Part shown: positions 25,441-33,754 of the stretch, one piece after another
How positions within the stretch are numbered: the first letter of the stretch is position 1
Layout of the letters: the number at the start of each line of letters is the position of its first letter
Assembly: GCA_035307385.1 (NCBI GenBank)
Contig: DATGID010000024.1
Span: 248,001 to 312,000, forward strand
Length of the DNA stretch: 64,000 nt
Reading direction: 5' to 3'
DNA from: DATBHW01 sp035307385
GTDB taxonomy: Bacteria; Chloroflexota; Ktedonobacteria; Ktedonobacterales; DATBGS01
Notes under the pieces: generated by a model
Told to the model about the DNA's origin: nothing
Databases searched by the model: none
Seen by the model: only the letters and a program-made list of their open reading frames with translations
Translations under genes and position numbers: made by a program

Positions 25441-25998
25441 TATGAAGCGTGGGGTGACGAGAAGCCCACCCAGGGATGCAGGCGAGTAACGCCACAAGCC
25501 GAGATTCGGGCAAAGAGCGGCCACAGCAGGCTCCGACGAGTTTGCGATCCGCAGCCACAGAGAGGGCCGGAAAGAGCAAGCGTTCGACAAATCAGCGTCC
25601 CGCGTTGTATGCTCCGCATGTGGCTGACTCTGATTGAGCGTCGTTGAATCCTCCTGTGGCCGCTTTTGCGCGTATTTCAGCTTCCAGCGAATAGGCATCT
25701 TTAGGCAGAGGAAACCCGCTTTAGCCTTCTAAAGGGCTGCTATTACGCCAAAATCCGGAGCATCTTCGGGATAAGGTTGGCAGCAGAATTCCAGGCGGAA
25801 GCGGCTAGGCTCCCCCTCGGCAGTAGCACGTATATTACGCCAGTTCGGGCTAAGCCGACACCACAGCAGCCGAGAACAAGGCCAAAACGGCCACAAGAGG
25901 GGTTGATTTCTTGAAATGCCTCGATATACTGGGGGTCAGGTGGCGCAGCAACCGATGCATGCAGGACAGGTTTGATGAAGCAGCTTGGGGAGGTGGCA
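25441..25998. other. Intergenic gap of about 560 bp
   Basis: I see no convincing gene; the open frames here lack family resemblance. The region ends with the promoter of the HD-GYP/LuxR gene (25903-25930) and its GGGGAGGTGG ribosome-binding site. Confidence 0.5.
25903..25930 (+). promoter_or_regulatory. Promoter of the HD-GYP/LuxR gene
   Basis: -35 TTGATT (25903-25908), a 16-bp spacer and -10 TATACT (25925-25930). The start would be near 25937, about 60 bases before the ATG at 25999. Confidence 0.6.
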
Positions 25999-27579
25999 AT
26001 GCAGCAGAACACGTTCAGTTCGCCAGTCATCCGACTGGCGGAACTTATGGCGTCGCTTTCCCTGGCAACCGATCTAGGCATGGGCCAGCCGTTGGAGCAC
26101 GCTCTGTGTTCGTGTGTGCTGGCCGTCCGGCTAGGTGAGTTGCTGGGATTGGGCGAAGAGGAGCTGCGCGAGGTCTATTATCTGGCCCTGCTGCATCATA
26201 TCGGCTGTACGGCTGACACCTACCGCATGGCAGCGCTCTTTGGCGACGAACTGATGCTGCGTACCGAGGCTGCTGCGGTTGATAGCACGCAGGCGCTCCA
26301 GGCCATCAGCATGTTGGTGCGCACCATCCGCCGATCACAGGAGGGGGCCTCACCCGTCCAGCTCGCTCGCAAACTGGCCCAGGGGATACTGACCGCGGCC
26401 AGCCTGATGCAAGAGGAATACGCTGGTTTTTGCGAAGTGGCCGAGCGGTTAGCCGGGCGGCTTGGCTTTGACGAGCGCATGCTCCAGGCGCTGGGGCAGA
26501 CCTTCGAGCGTTGGGATGGCAAGGGAGCGCCTGCCGGACTGAAGGGCGAGGAGATTGCGCGTTCGGTGCGCATCGTCACGTTGGCCCAGGATATGATCAC
26601 CTTTCAGCGCCTGGATGGCAGCGACGCAGCGGTGGCGACAGCTCGGCAGCGCACAGGCGCGACGTACGATCCGCAGATCGTGGACTGCTTCTGTCGGCAA
26701 GCATCACCGCTGCTCGCCGGACTGGAAGAGGACCCCTCCTGGGAGCAGGTGCTTGCGCTGGAGCCAGGCGTGCGTGTCTATCTGGCGAATGAGCAGTTTG
26801 ATGCTGCTTGCCAGGCTATTGCGGACTTTGTGGACCTCAAGTCACCGTATCTGCTGGGGCACTCCAGCGGCGTCGCCGAACTCAGCGCCAGAGCGGCACG
26901 CCAGTGTGGGTTGCCTGAGGTCGATGCGGTCGCGCTTCGCAGAGCCGGTTGGCTACATGATCTTGGGCGGGTGGGTGTCTCCGCTGGCATCTGGGGCAAG
27001 ACTGGGCCGCTCACCCAGCGTGAATGGGAGCACGTGCGCCTTCATCCCTATTACACCGAGCGTATCCTGGCGCGGCCTGGCCCGCTGGCAGAGCTAGGCA
27101 CCTTGGCTGCACTGCATCATGAGCGGCTGGATGGCTCTGGCTATCATCGCAACCTTTCCGCGAGCCCGCTTTCCCCTGCTGCTCGCATCCTCGCTGCTGC
27201 TGATGTCTATCACGCGATGCTTGAGCCACGCCCGCATCGCCCGGCGCGCACCGCTGAAGCGGCAGCCCTGGAGCTCCGCCGCGAGGTGCGCGCCGGACGG
27301 CTGGATGGCGAGGCGGTCAACGCGGTGCTGGCGGCGGCAGGGAATCGAATGCCTGGTGCCCGCAGGGAATTGGTAGCGGGCCTCTCCGAACGCGAACTGG
27401 AGGTGCTGCGCCTCATCGCGCGTGGAAACTCTAAAAAGCAGATTGCGGCGCTGCTAACCATCTCCGAAAAGACGGTCGATAATCATATTCAGCATCTCTA
27501 TATCAAAGCGGGCGTCTCCAGCCGCGCCGGGGCAACGCTCTTTGCAATGGAGCATGGTCTTCTGGCTCCGGTGGGCTGA
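25999..27579 (+). CDS. Tandem HD-GYP domain protein with C-terminal LuxR HTH
   Basis: A 526-residue protein. The N-terminal half looks like a degenerate HD-GYP domain: LLHHIG in place of His-Asp, then ERWDGKGAPAGLKGEEIARS in place of the GYP loop. The second half holds a fuller HD-GYP domain: AGWLHDLGRVGVSAGIWGK, HPYYTERIL, ALHHERLDGSGYHRN and ARILAAADVYHAM. The protein ends with a LuxR HTH (LSERELEVLRLIARGNSKKQ, then VDNHIQHLYIKAGVSSRAG). HD-GYP domains hydrolyse or bind cyclic di-GMP, so this may be a nucleotide-responsive transcription factor, with one regulatory and one catalytic HD unit (inference). ATG 25999 with GGGGAGGTGG is preferred to 25972. Confidence 0.85.
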   Translation: MQQNTFSSPVIRLAELMASLSLATDLGMGQPLEHALCSCVLAVRLGELLGLGEEELREVYYLALLHHIGCTADTYRMAALFGDELMLRTEAAAVDSTQALQAISMLVRTIRRSQEGASPVQLARKLAQGILTAASLMQEEYAGFCEVAERLAGRLGFDERMLQALGQTFERWDGKGAPAGLKGEEIARSVRIVTLAQDMITFQRLDGSDAAVATARQRTGATYDPQIVDCFCRQASPLLAGLEEDPSWEQVLALEPGVRVYLANEQFDAACQAIADFVDLKSPYLLGHSSGVAELSARAARQCGLPEVDAVALRRAGWLHDLGRVGVSAGIWGKTGPLTQREWEHVRLHPYYTERILARPGPLAELGTLAALHHERLDGSGYHRNLSASPLSPAARILAAADVYHAMLEPRPHRPARTAEAAALELRREVRAGRLDGEAVNAVLAAAGNRMPGARRELVAGLSERELEVLRLIARGNSKKQIAALLTISEKTVDNHIQHLYIKAGVSSRAGATLFAMEHGLLAPVG

Positions 27580-27638
27580 GGCTGAAAAATAGGGTGATCG
27601 CCCTATGTCATCTCCTTGTGGGTCGCGTAGTCTTTACT

Positions 27639-27684
27639 CAGACGACAGGAATCCCGCCTGTCGAGTGATGTAGTAACAACTACA
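27639..27684 (+). promoter_or_regulatory. Paired inverted repeats in the amidase leader
   Basis: CGACAGG-AATCCCG-CCTGTCG (about 27642-27662) is followed by the perfect TGTAGT-AACA-ACTACA (27669-27684), ending 15 bases before the AAAAGGAG ribosome-binding site of the amidase. The second repeat is A/T-rich and operator-like; the first could be an mRNA hairpin. Confidence 0.45.
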
Positions 27685-27711
27685 GACTCATTGCCAAAAG
27701 GAGATACATCC

Positions 27712-29331
27712 ATGACCACCGAAGAAACCAGAGCATTTCTCCGCACAAAAACTACGACTGCCCCTTTGACCACCCTTTCGGCGGGCGAGTTAGCGGGCCT
27801 GATCGCTCGCGGCGAGGTGTCCGCTGTTGAGGCTGTCGAGGCCCACATCGAGCGTATCGAGCAGATGAATCCCGCGCTTAATGCGGTGGTCGTGAAGCGC
27901 TATGAGACGGCCCACGCCGAAGCGCGCCAGGCCGATGAGCGCCGTGCAGCGGGCGAAGCGCTTGGTCCGCTGCACGGCGTGCCCATTACCATCAAGGAAT
28001 GCCTGGACCTGGAGGGCACGCCCTCCACCTTTGGCCTGCCCTCGCGGACAAAACTGCTCGCCACAGAGGATGATGTCTATGTAGCGCGGATGCGCGAGGC
28101 GGGGGCAATTATCCTGGGTAAAACCAACGTAGCCCAATTGTTGTTCTACTATGAGAGTGATAACCCGCTCTACGGGCGCACGAAGAATCCCTGGAACCTG
28201 GATCGCACCCCCGGCGGCAGCAGCGGCGGTCAGGCAGCGATCATCGCGGCAGGCGGATCGCCGCTGGGATTGGGCACGGACATTGGTGGCAGTCTGCGCG
28301 TCCCCGCGACGTTCTGCGGCATCGCCAGCATGAAGCCAACAGCTGGGCGTTTCCCTGATGCCGGGCGCTACAGCGTGCCCATTGGACAGCGTGCCATCGT
28401 CAGCCAGGTAGGAGTGCTGGCGCGTCAGGTGAGCGATGTGGCGCTGGGGCTGGAGGTGATCAATGGAGGGCGTAATCCCGTCACCGAGCCGCCCATGCCG
28501 CTGGGCAATCCGGCGACGGTGGATGTCTCCAGGCTGCGCGTCGCCTGCTATACCGACGATGGCACCTTCCAGGTGGCGCCTGCCGTGCGCCGCGCGGTGC
28601 AGGAGGCTGCTGAATTGCTCAGAACTGCTGGCGCGCAGGTCACGGCCTGGACGCCTCCTGATGTCCGTCAGGCCGCTGCTCTCTGGCTGGGTATCATGGC
28701 CGCCGACGGTGCGAGAGGTTTCAAACAGATGCTTGGCCGGGATAAACGCGACCCGCGTGTAGCGCCGTTCCTCTTGTTTGCCGGACGTTCGCGTCCGTTC
28801 CTCGCGCTCCTGGGAGGGCCGCTACGGTCGATGGGGCAGCGTGGTCTGGCGGAGACGCTACACGCCTTTGGGCATACGAATACCCATCACTACTGGGGTT
28901 TAGTTGAGGCGCAGATGGAGTATCAGGCGCAGTTCTTGCGTGCCCTTGATCATGATGCAGGTGGCCCCTTTGATGTGATTCTTTGTCCAGCCAACGCGCT
29001 ACCCCCCTATACGCATGGCAGTTTCTACGATCTACTCACCGCTGGGGCCTATGCCACGCTCTATAATGTGCTGGGCTATCCCGCCGGGGTGGTTCCTGTG
29101 ACTCGCGTGCGCCCTGGTGAAGATGTTGGCCGTGCGGCCTCTCGCGACAGGATGCAGAAAGCCGCGCGCAATGTGGAGCTTGGCAGCGTTGGCCTGCCGG
29201 TAGGGGTGCAGGTGGTGGCGCGACCCTGGCGCGAACATGTGGCCCTGGCGGTTATGGGGGCCATCGAGCAGGCCGCCGCACCGTGCCCGGATTATCCAGG
29301 GCTGCTGGCCCTGGCGAAGAAAGCCACCTGA
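27712..29331 (+). CDS. Amidase-signature family hydrolase (first copy)
   Basis: A 539-residue amidase. The Ser-cisSer-Lys triad is visible: Lys in VPITIKECLDL, the signature TPGGSSGGQAAIIAAGGSPLG with the cis-Ser, and the nucleophile Ser in GTDIGGSLRVPATFCG. The family hydrolyses amides, carbamates or glutaminyl/aspartyl links; substrate specificity varies and cannot be read here. ATG 27712 with AAAAGGAG is preferred to an upstream start. It is probably monocistronic, preceded by paired inverted repeats. A second, distinct amidase lies at 35215-36786; the two are not close paralogues. Confidence 0.9.
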   Translation: MTTEETRAFLRTKTTTAPLTTLSAGELAGLIARGEVSAVEAVEAHIERIEQMNPALNAVVVKRYETAHAEARQADERRAAGEALGPLHGVPITIKECLDLEGTPSTFGLPSRTKLLATEDDVYVARMREAGAIILGKTNVAQLLFYYESDNPLYGRTKNPWNLDRTPGGSSGGQAAIIAAGGSPLGLGTDIGGSLRVPATFCGIASMKPTAGRFPDAGRYSVPIGQRAIVSQVGVLARQVSDVALGLEVINGGRNPVTEPPMPLGNPATVDVSRLRVACYTDDGTFQVAPAVRRAVQEAAELLRTAGAQVTAWTPPDVRQAAALWLGIMAADGARGFKQMLGRDKRDPRVAPFLLFAGRSRPFLALLGGPLRSMGQRGLAETLHAFGHTNTHHYWGLVEAQMEYQAQFLRALDHDAGGPFDVILCPANALPPYTHGSFYDLLTAGAYATLYNVLGYPAGVVPVTRVRPGEDVGRAASRDRMQKAARNVELGSVGLPVGVQVVARPWREHVALAVMGAIEQAAAPCPDYPGLLALAKKAT

Positions 29332-29460
29332 GCTGTCTCTGACCTGATGGGCACGACGCTCGGTGGAGAGCCGTCGGGGACGTGCAACCACGGCCACTTG
29401 CGGCTGCACCCCACGCGAACCCATCTCCCCTACTGGTGGCTGCCTTAGCCTTGCTCTCAG

Positions 29461-30477
29461 TTGCTGGCGGTGACCGAATTAGCTCGCCTGGCTACGACAC
29501 GAGGCGAGTATACCCTGGCGTGCGCATTGCTCGAGGAGGCGCTCTCCCTCTATCAAGCCCTGGGCGATCTCTTTCGCATCGGGCATGTGCTCCACCTGCT
29601 CTCGCGTGTGTACTTTGTGTCGCAGGGCGGCCTGGGCAGGGCTGCGGCCCAGGCCGAGCAGGGTCTGGCGCTCAACAGAGCGGTCGGTAGCAAATTGTTC
29701 ATCGCGAGCTTGCTCTGGCTGCTGGCAGAGATATACCTGGTGCAGAGGGAGCAGAACCAGGCCCGCGAGCTGGCCGAAGAGAGCGTGGCAATCTTCAGGG
29801 AGGTAGGTTCTGGGGGAGACAGTGCCGCTGCGCGCCTGAGCCTGGCCCGCATCGTAGCATCCCAGGGCGACCGTGCGGCGGCAGCTACTCTCTACCAGGA
29901 GAGCCTGGCACTGTTGCACCAGCGAGGCGACCAAGAGTCCATCGCTGCCTGTCTGGAAAGGCTGGGAGCAGTGGTAGCTGCACCGGGACCTGGAGTGGCG
30001 CCACCTGTCGGCATCCTGCCTGAAGGGCGGGGAACGCGGTGGGCTGCCCAGCTCTGGGGAGCGGCAGAAGCCTTACGAGAGCAGATAGGCGCCTCTCTGC
30101 CGCCTGTGTACCGCAGCGACCATGAACAGGCCGTGACCGCCGCACGCTCGGCGTCCGGGGAGAAGGGCTTTGCCGCTGCCTGGGCGGAGGGTCGTTCTAT
30201 GACGCCCGAGCAGGCGCTGGCCGCCCAGGGTCAGGCGCTCCAGCCGAAGCCCGCCCCACCAGCCAGATCAGCCACCGCCTATCCCGGCGGGTTGACCGCC
30301 CGCGAAGTCGAGGTCTTGCCGCTGGTGGCAGAGGGACTGACCGATGCGCAAATTGCCGAGCGTCTCATCATCAGGCCACGCACGGTCAATAACCACCTGA
30401 CGTCTATCTATAGCAAGCTAGCTATATCATCTCGGGCTGCGGCTACGCGCTACACTCTCGAGCGGCAGTTGATCTGA
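29461..30477 (+). pseudogene. Truncated TPR-LuxR regulator (ATPase half missing)
   Basis: An open frame of 338 residues that begins only with a TTG and has no Shine-Dalgarno site. It opens inside a TPR-like region (TRGEYTLACALLEEALSLYQ) and ends with a LuxR HTH (TAREVEVLPLVAEGLTDAQI, then TVNNHLTSIYSKLAISSRAA). The segment WAAQLWGAAEALREQIGASL followed by PP aligns closely with WAAQLFGAAEALRETMEAPL in the 894-residue regulator at 358-3042, so this is the C-terminal part of a paralogue whose NB-ARC domain is gone. No P-loop is found in any frame upstream. In the HTH, Pro replaces the usual Arg of VLRLV. It could still be a small regulator, but decay is likelier. Confidence 0.65.
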
Positions 30478-30805
30478 ATGCTCGCTTCCCCTGGAGAGGC
30501 ACCATTCTCGACATGGCCCTTCCGTCCGTATTCTCTCCAGCCCGCATTTTCCTGGCACCCTGCCCATAAGTGCTTCTACCTACGGCTGCCTCGTGCTGTC
30601 CGCGTTTTGATCTCGAAACACGGGAAGCCATGTGAAGAAGAGCTTGGCAGCAATCTTCACACGGCCTCCTGTGTCGTTTCTCATGATGGGAAAATCAAAC
30701 AACCCCTTCCCACAGACTGGACCGGGTTCTATACTAGAGCCTGCTTAAGCATGGGATAAGGGAAACGATAAAGACCTCTTGTCGCTGCGAAGCGCTAACA
30801 GGTAA
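30478..30805. other. Convergent gap of about 330 bp
   Basis: No gene and no strong hairpin are seen between the truncated LuxR gene (plus) and the histidine kinase (minus). Confidence 0.5.
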
Positions 30806-31234
30806 TCAATCCTCGCCGAATCGCGGGGCTTGATTCCTCCCGAAGCCCTGCCTGGTGCTGGACAGAGACAGGAGGGACAGGCCCACCATGATCAGCACGA
30901 GCATGATGCCATGCAGAATGAGGTTGAGTGGGGTGCGGATGCTCGCGTCGCGGGTGATCGCAAATACCCCAGCCAGCACACCGACCAGGATGAGAATCTG
31001 CGTGATGAGCGCGTTCTTCCGCGCCCAGCGTTGGCGCGTGAATATCGCGTAAGCGCTGATGACACAGCCGATGCCGCATAACCCCTCAACGATCATCGCG
31101 GCAAAGAGCGATGGGACGCCAAAAGCGCCGGTGTGCAGTGCTGAGGCTACCAGAAAGATGATGGCTTCGCAGACCACCACCAAGCGGAAGAGCATGAATG
31201 TGCTGGTCTGCTGTTGCAAAGAAATCTGACTCAT
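30806..31234 (-). CDS. Four-helix membrane protein: possible independent product inside the kinase frame
   Basis: The last 142 codons of the kinase frame begin with ATG 31234, preceded by AAAGGAG eight bases upstream, a better start signal than many in the window. The protein has four hydrophobic helices (for example FRLVVVCEAIIFLVASALHT, then LFAAMIVEGLCGIGCVISAY, ALITQILILVGVLAGVF and ILHGIMLVLIMVGLSLL) and no kinase motif. A 65-bp promoter element (31277-31341) lies just upstream, within the kinase coding sequence. It is therefore likely to be made separately as well as, or instead of, as a kinase tail. The function is unknown; its size and topology resemble the small membrane protein at 34678-35079. 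Confidence 0.6.
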   Translation of the reverse strand: MSQISLQQQTSTFMLFRLVVVCEAIIFLVASALHTGAFGVPSLFAAMIVEGLCGIGCVISAYAIFTRQRWARKNALITQILILVGVLAGVFAITRDASIRTPLNLILHGIMLVLIMVGLSLLSLSSTRQGFGRNQAPRFGED

Positions 31235-32857
31235 CGATGGCTCCTTTTCATTATCCCCATCTGAGGGTCCAATCTCAGTATGCCCTGGGAAGATGACAGG
31301 AGCATGAAGGTGGCTGCCCGATTTTGTCATCGATTTGTCATCTACGCTGCGTTCCGCTGCCTCCTTCAACAGTGGCAGGCGCACTTCAAAGCGCGCGCCA
31401 GCACCAATGGCGCTTTGCACGCGGACCTCGCCGCCGTGCGCCTGGACAATCCACTGCACAATAGCCAGGCCCAAGCCTGTGCCACTGGATTGTTCGCTTT
31501 CCGGAGCGCTGCTCTGCGGCAGCGCTTTCTCCCTCCGCGAGCGCGCCTTATCTACCCGATAGAAGCGCTCGAACAGATAGGGCAGATGCTCTTCCGCGAT
31601 GCCGGGGCCATCATCTTGCACGCGCACCACAGCCCAGCGGCCTTCTTCACAGGCTAGCTCCACCTGCACACGTTTCCCGATGCCGCTGCTGTATTTGATG
31701 GCATTCTCGATGAGATTCGTCAGCATCTGACTCAGATAGCGGGGGTCGCCCCGGACCAGCGCTTCTGGCAGGTCTCCGGTTGCCAGGGCGATCTGGCTCT
31801 GGCGCGCCAGCGGAAGCAGGCGTTCAACGCTTGCCAGAGCCAGATCGCTGAGATCGACCTTTTGCAATTCCAGCGTCATCTGGCCGGTATCGGCGCGTGC
31901 CAGCAGCAGCAGTCGGTTGACCATGGTGATCAACTGCTCATTTTCGGCCTGAATGTGCTCCAGCACCTGCCGATAGTCTTCTGGCTGTTCAAGCTGGGTC
32001 AGCGCGCGATTAATCTCCAGGCCCATAACGGTGAGCGGCGTGCGCAGTTCGTGGCTGGCATCTGCGGTGAACTGGGTCTGGCGTTTGAAGGCGGCCTCCA
32101 GGCGCGCCAGCATGTGATCGAAGGTGGCAGCTAGCTCTCCGAACTCATCCCGACGCTGAAGATGCAAGCGTCGGCGCAGATCGGTGGCGTTCATTTCGTT
32201 GGCGGTGCGGGTAATCATCTGCACCGGTCGCAGCGCCTTGCCCGCCAGCCAGTAGCCCCCAATGGCTGCAACCAGGAGCGCCATAGTGCCCCAAAAGAGC
32301 CAGATTGCCAACAGGGGTGTGGGCGCGGGACGGGGCAATCCCACCAGCAAGGTAGCAACCCGCGCGTTCTGATTGAGCACCGGCGTCACCAGCACGCGAT
32401 AGGTGTCCGAGTTGTTCCATTGGCCCCAGCCCCAGCCGTACTGGTGTGATTGAGGGACGGCAAGATCAAACAGCCCCGCGTTTTGCCCTGCCCTGGCCTG
32501 AAGCTGTTGGATCAGGCTGTCTGTCAACGGGCCGCGCGGGTCTAGTACAGCCCCATCAGGACCAAGCAGCAGCGCCATCTCTTGCGAAGACAAGCTGAGA
32601 TGCGCAGATGTCAACGCTGCGTGAGTTGCCAACGCCTGCTTATAGGCTGCCGCGAATTGCTGACTGTCCTGGTAGAGCTGCGCCTCTACCCTGCTCTCGG
32701 CAGCATTGGTATTGAGGAAGATTTGCGACGAACCATAGAGGCTGCCACCGAAGACTAAGATAATAAAACCCATCAAGGCCAGATACCAGAGGGTGAGGCG
32801 CACCCGCACGCTGGCAGTGAAGGGGACACGAGAACGATAGTGCGCGGCGTATTTCAT
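30806..32857 (-). CDS. Sensor histidine kinase fused in frame to a four-helix membrane protein
   Basis: A 683-residue frame. Residues 1-510 are a complete sensor kinase: TM1 (about 20-42), an extracytoplasmic sensor region, TM2 (about 182-205), HAMP, the His box FTADASHELRTPLTVM with His269, and ATP-binding N (LIENAIKYSS), G1 (VQDDGPGI), F (LFERFYRVD) and G2 (SGTGLGLAIVQWIVQAHGG) boxes. It would normally end at RFEVRLPLLKEAA. Instead the frame runs on through about 30 residues that look like translated non-coding DNA and into a four-helix protein from Met542 (ATG 31234), which has its own AAAGGAG site. The stop between two genes seems to have been lost. It lies 9 bases after the response regulator and is co-transcribed with it. 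Confidence 0.88.
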   Translation of the reverse strand: MKYAAHYRSRVPFTASVRVRLTLWYLALMGFIILVFGGSLYGSSQIFLNTNAAESRVEAQLYQDSQQFAAAYKQALATHAALTSAHLSLSSQEMALLLGPDGAVLDPRGPLTDSLIQQLQARAGQNAGLFDLAVPQSHQYGWGWGQWNNSDTYRVLVTPVLNQNARVATLLVGLPRPAPTPLLAIWLFWGTMALLVAAIGGYWLAGKALRPVQMITRTANEMNATDLRRRLHLQRRDEFGELAATFDHMLARLEAAFKRQTQFTADASHELRTPLTVMGLEINRALTQLEQPEDYRQVLEHIQAENEQLITMVNRLLLLARADTGQMTLELQKVDLSDLALASVERLLPLARQSQIALATGDLPEALVRGDPRYLSQMLTNLIENAIKYSSGIGKRVQVELACEEGRWAVVRVQDDGPGIAEEHLPYLFERFYRVDKARSRREKALPQSSAPESEQSSGTGLGLAIVQWIVQAHGGEVRVQSAIGAGARFEVRLPLLKEAAERSVDDKSMTKSGSHLHAPVIFPGHTEIGPSDGDNEKEPSMSQISLQQQTSTFMLFRLVVVCEAIIFLVASALHTGAFGVPSLFAAMIVEGLCGIGCVISAYAIFTRQRWARKNALITQILILVGVLAGVFAITRDASIRTPLNLILHGIMLVLIMVGLSLLSLSSTRQGFGRNQAPRFGED
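31277..31341 (-). promoter_or_regulatory. Response-regulator-type promoter element, copy inside the kinase gene
   Basis: Read on the minus strand from 31341: ATGACAAATCG then ATGACAAAATC (11-base tandem boxes), then at offset 33 TTCATGCTCCTGTCATCT, then 8 bases and a -10-like CATACT (31282-31277). It lies 43 bases before the embedded ATG 31234. Box order, spacing and total span (65 bp) equal those of the copy at 33610-33674. Confidence 0.75.
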
Positions 32858-32866
32858 AGGACATGC

Positions 32867-33547
32867 TCAGCCTTCTGGCGACGGGGTCAGGCGATAGCCG
32901 ATGCCGCGCACAGTGGTCAACAATTTGATGGCAAAGGGGTCGTCGATCTTCCGACGCAGCCTGCGGATGTAGACATCAATCACATTTGATTCGCACTCGA
33001 AGTCATAGTTCCAGATATGCTGCTCAATCATCTCGCGCGTGACGACCTGGTTGCGGTGATAGAGCAAATATTCGAGCAGCGCAAACTCTTTGGGCGTCAA
33101 CTCAATCGGCTTTCCAGCGCGCTCGACGCTGTGAGTCGTCGGGTCGACGATCAGGCTGCCCATCTCCAGGCGGCCAGGTTGGTAGGACTGCTGGCGACGT
33201 AACAATGCGCGCAGGCGGGCCAGCAATTCCTGCATCGCAAACGGTTTCACCAGGTAGTCATCGGCCCCGCAGTCGAGGCCCTGCACGCGATCATCCACGC
33301 TGTCACGCGCGGTCAGCAGCAGGATAGGCGTCTGCATCCGGCGATGGCGCAGGTTACGGCAGACCTCCAGACCATCTTTGATGGGCAGCAGAATGTCCAG
33401 GATGATGAGGTCGTATGGGGTAAGTTCGGCGAAATCCTGCCCTTCCTGTCCATCATAAGCCGTATCGACGCTGTAGCCTTCGTGTTCCAGGTTCATTTTC
33501 AGCGAATTGCTGAGACGATGATTATCTTCCACCAGCAGAATGCGCAT
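32867..33547 (-). CDS. OmpR/PhoB-family response regulator
   Basis: A 226-residue two-domain regulator. The receiver has the acidic pair in LLVEDNHR, phospho-acceptor Asp51 in LIILDILLPIKDG, Thr in LLLTARDS and Lys in DDYLVKPFAM. The winged-helix effector ends with ESNVIDVYIRRLRRKI and TVRGIGYRLTP. It is a partner of the kinase that starts 9 bases downstream. ATG 33547 begins the conserved MRILLVEDN; longer starts are less typical. It is divergent from the LLM flavoenzyme; the shared region contains 11-base tandem repeats of the sort PhoB-like regulators bind, so autoregulation and control of the LLM operon are likely. Confidence 0.93.
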   Translation of the reverse strand: MRILLVEDNHRLSNSLKMNLEHEGYSVDTAYDGQEGQDFAELTPYDLIILDILLPIKDGLEVCRNLRHRRMQTPILLLTARDSVDDRVQGLDCGADDYLVKPFAMQELLARLRALLRRQQSYQPGRLEMGSLIVDPTTHSVERAGKPIELTPKEFALLEYLLYHRNQVVTREMIEQHIWNYDFECESNVIDVYIRRLRRKIDDPFAIKLLTTVRGIGYRLTPSPEG

Positions 33548-33609
33548 GGGAAACTGTATCCTTTGCTGCTCACCCTCAAGCTCAGATAGTCGCATTATGA
33601 CATATCGAG

Positions 33610-33674
33610 ATGACAATTCGATGACAAAACGGCATAGGAAAGTTCATGGTGTTGTCATCTGGCCCGGCTAGACT
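33610..33674 (+). promoter_or_regulatory. Response-regulator-type promoter element of the LLM operon
   Basis: ATGACAATTCG and ATGACAAAACG lie in tandem (11-base period), TTCATGGTGTTGTCATCT follows at offset 33, then 8 bases and a -10-like TAGACT (33669-33674). A further ATGACA at 33597-33602 lies toward the divergent response regulator gene. The same layout recurs at 31341-31277. The 11-base direct repeats suit an OmpR/PhoB-type dimer. Confidence 0.75.
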
Positions 33675-33754
33675 CTGGGGTAGAGATGTGGCGTTCAGAG
33701 GAAGACGAGCATCTGCATAAACACCCACACTCTGATGAGAGAAGGATTATCCAT

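Noticed and set aside
25743..26081. A 112-codon minus-strand frame in the gap before the HD-GYP gene
   Set aside because: It overlaps the promoter and start of that gene and has no recognisable domain.
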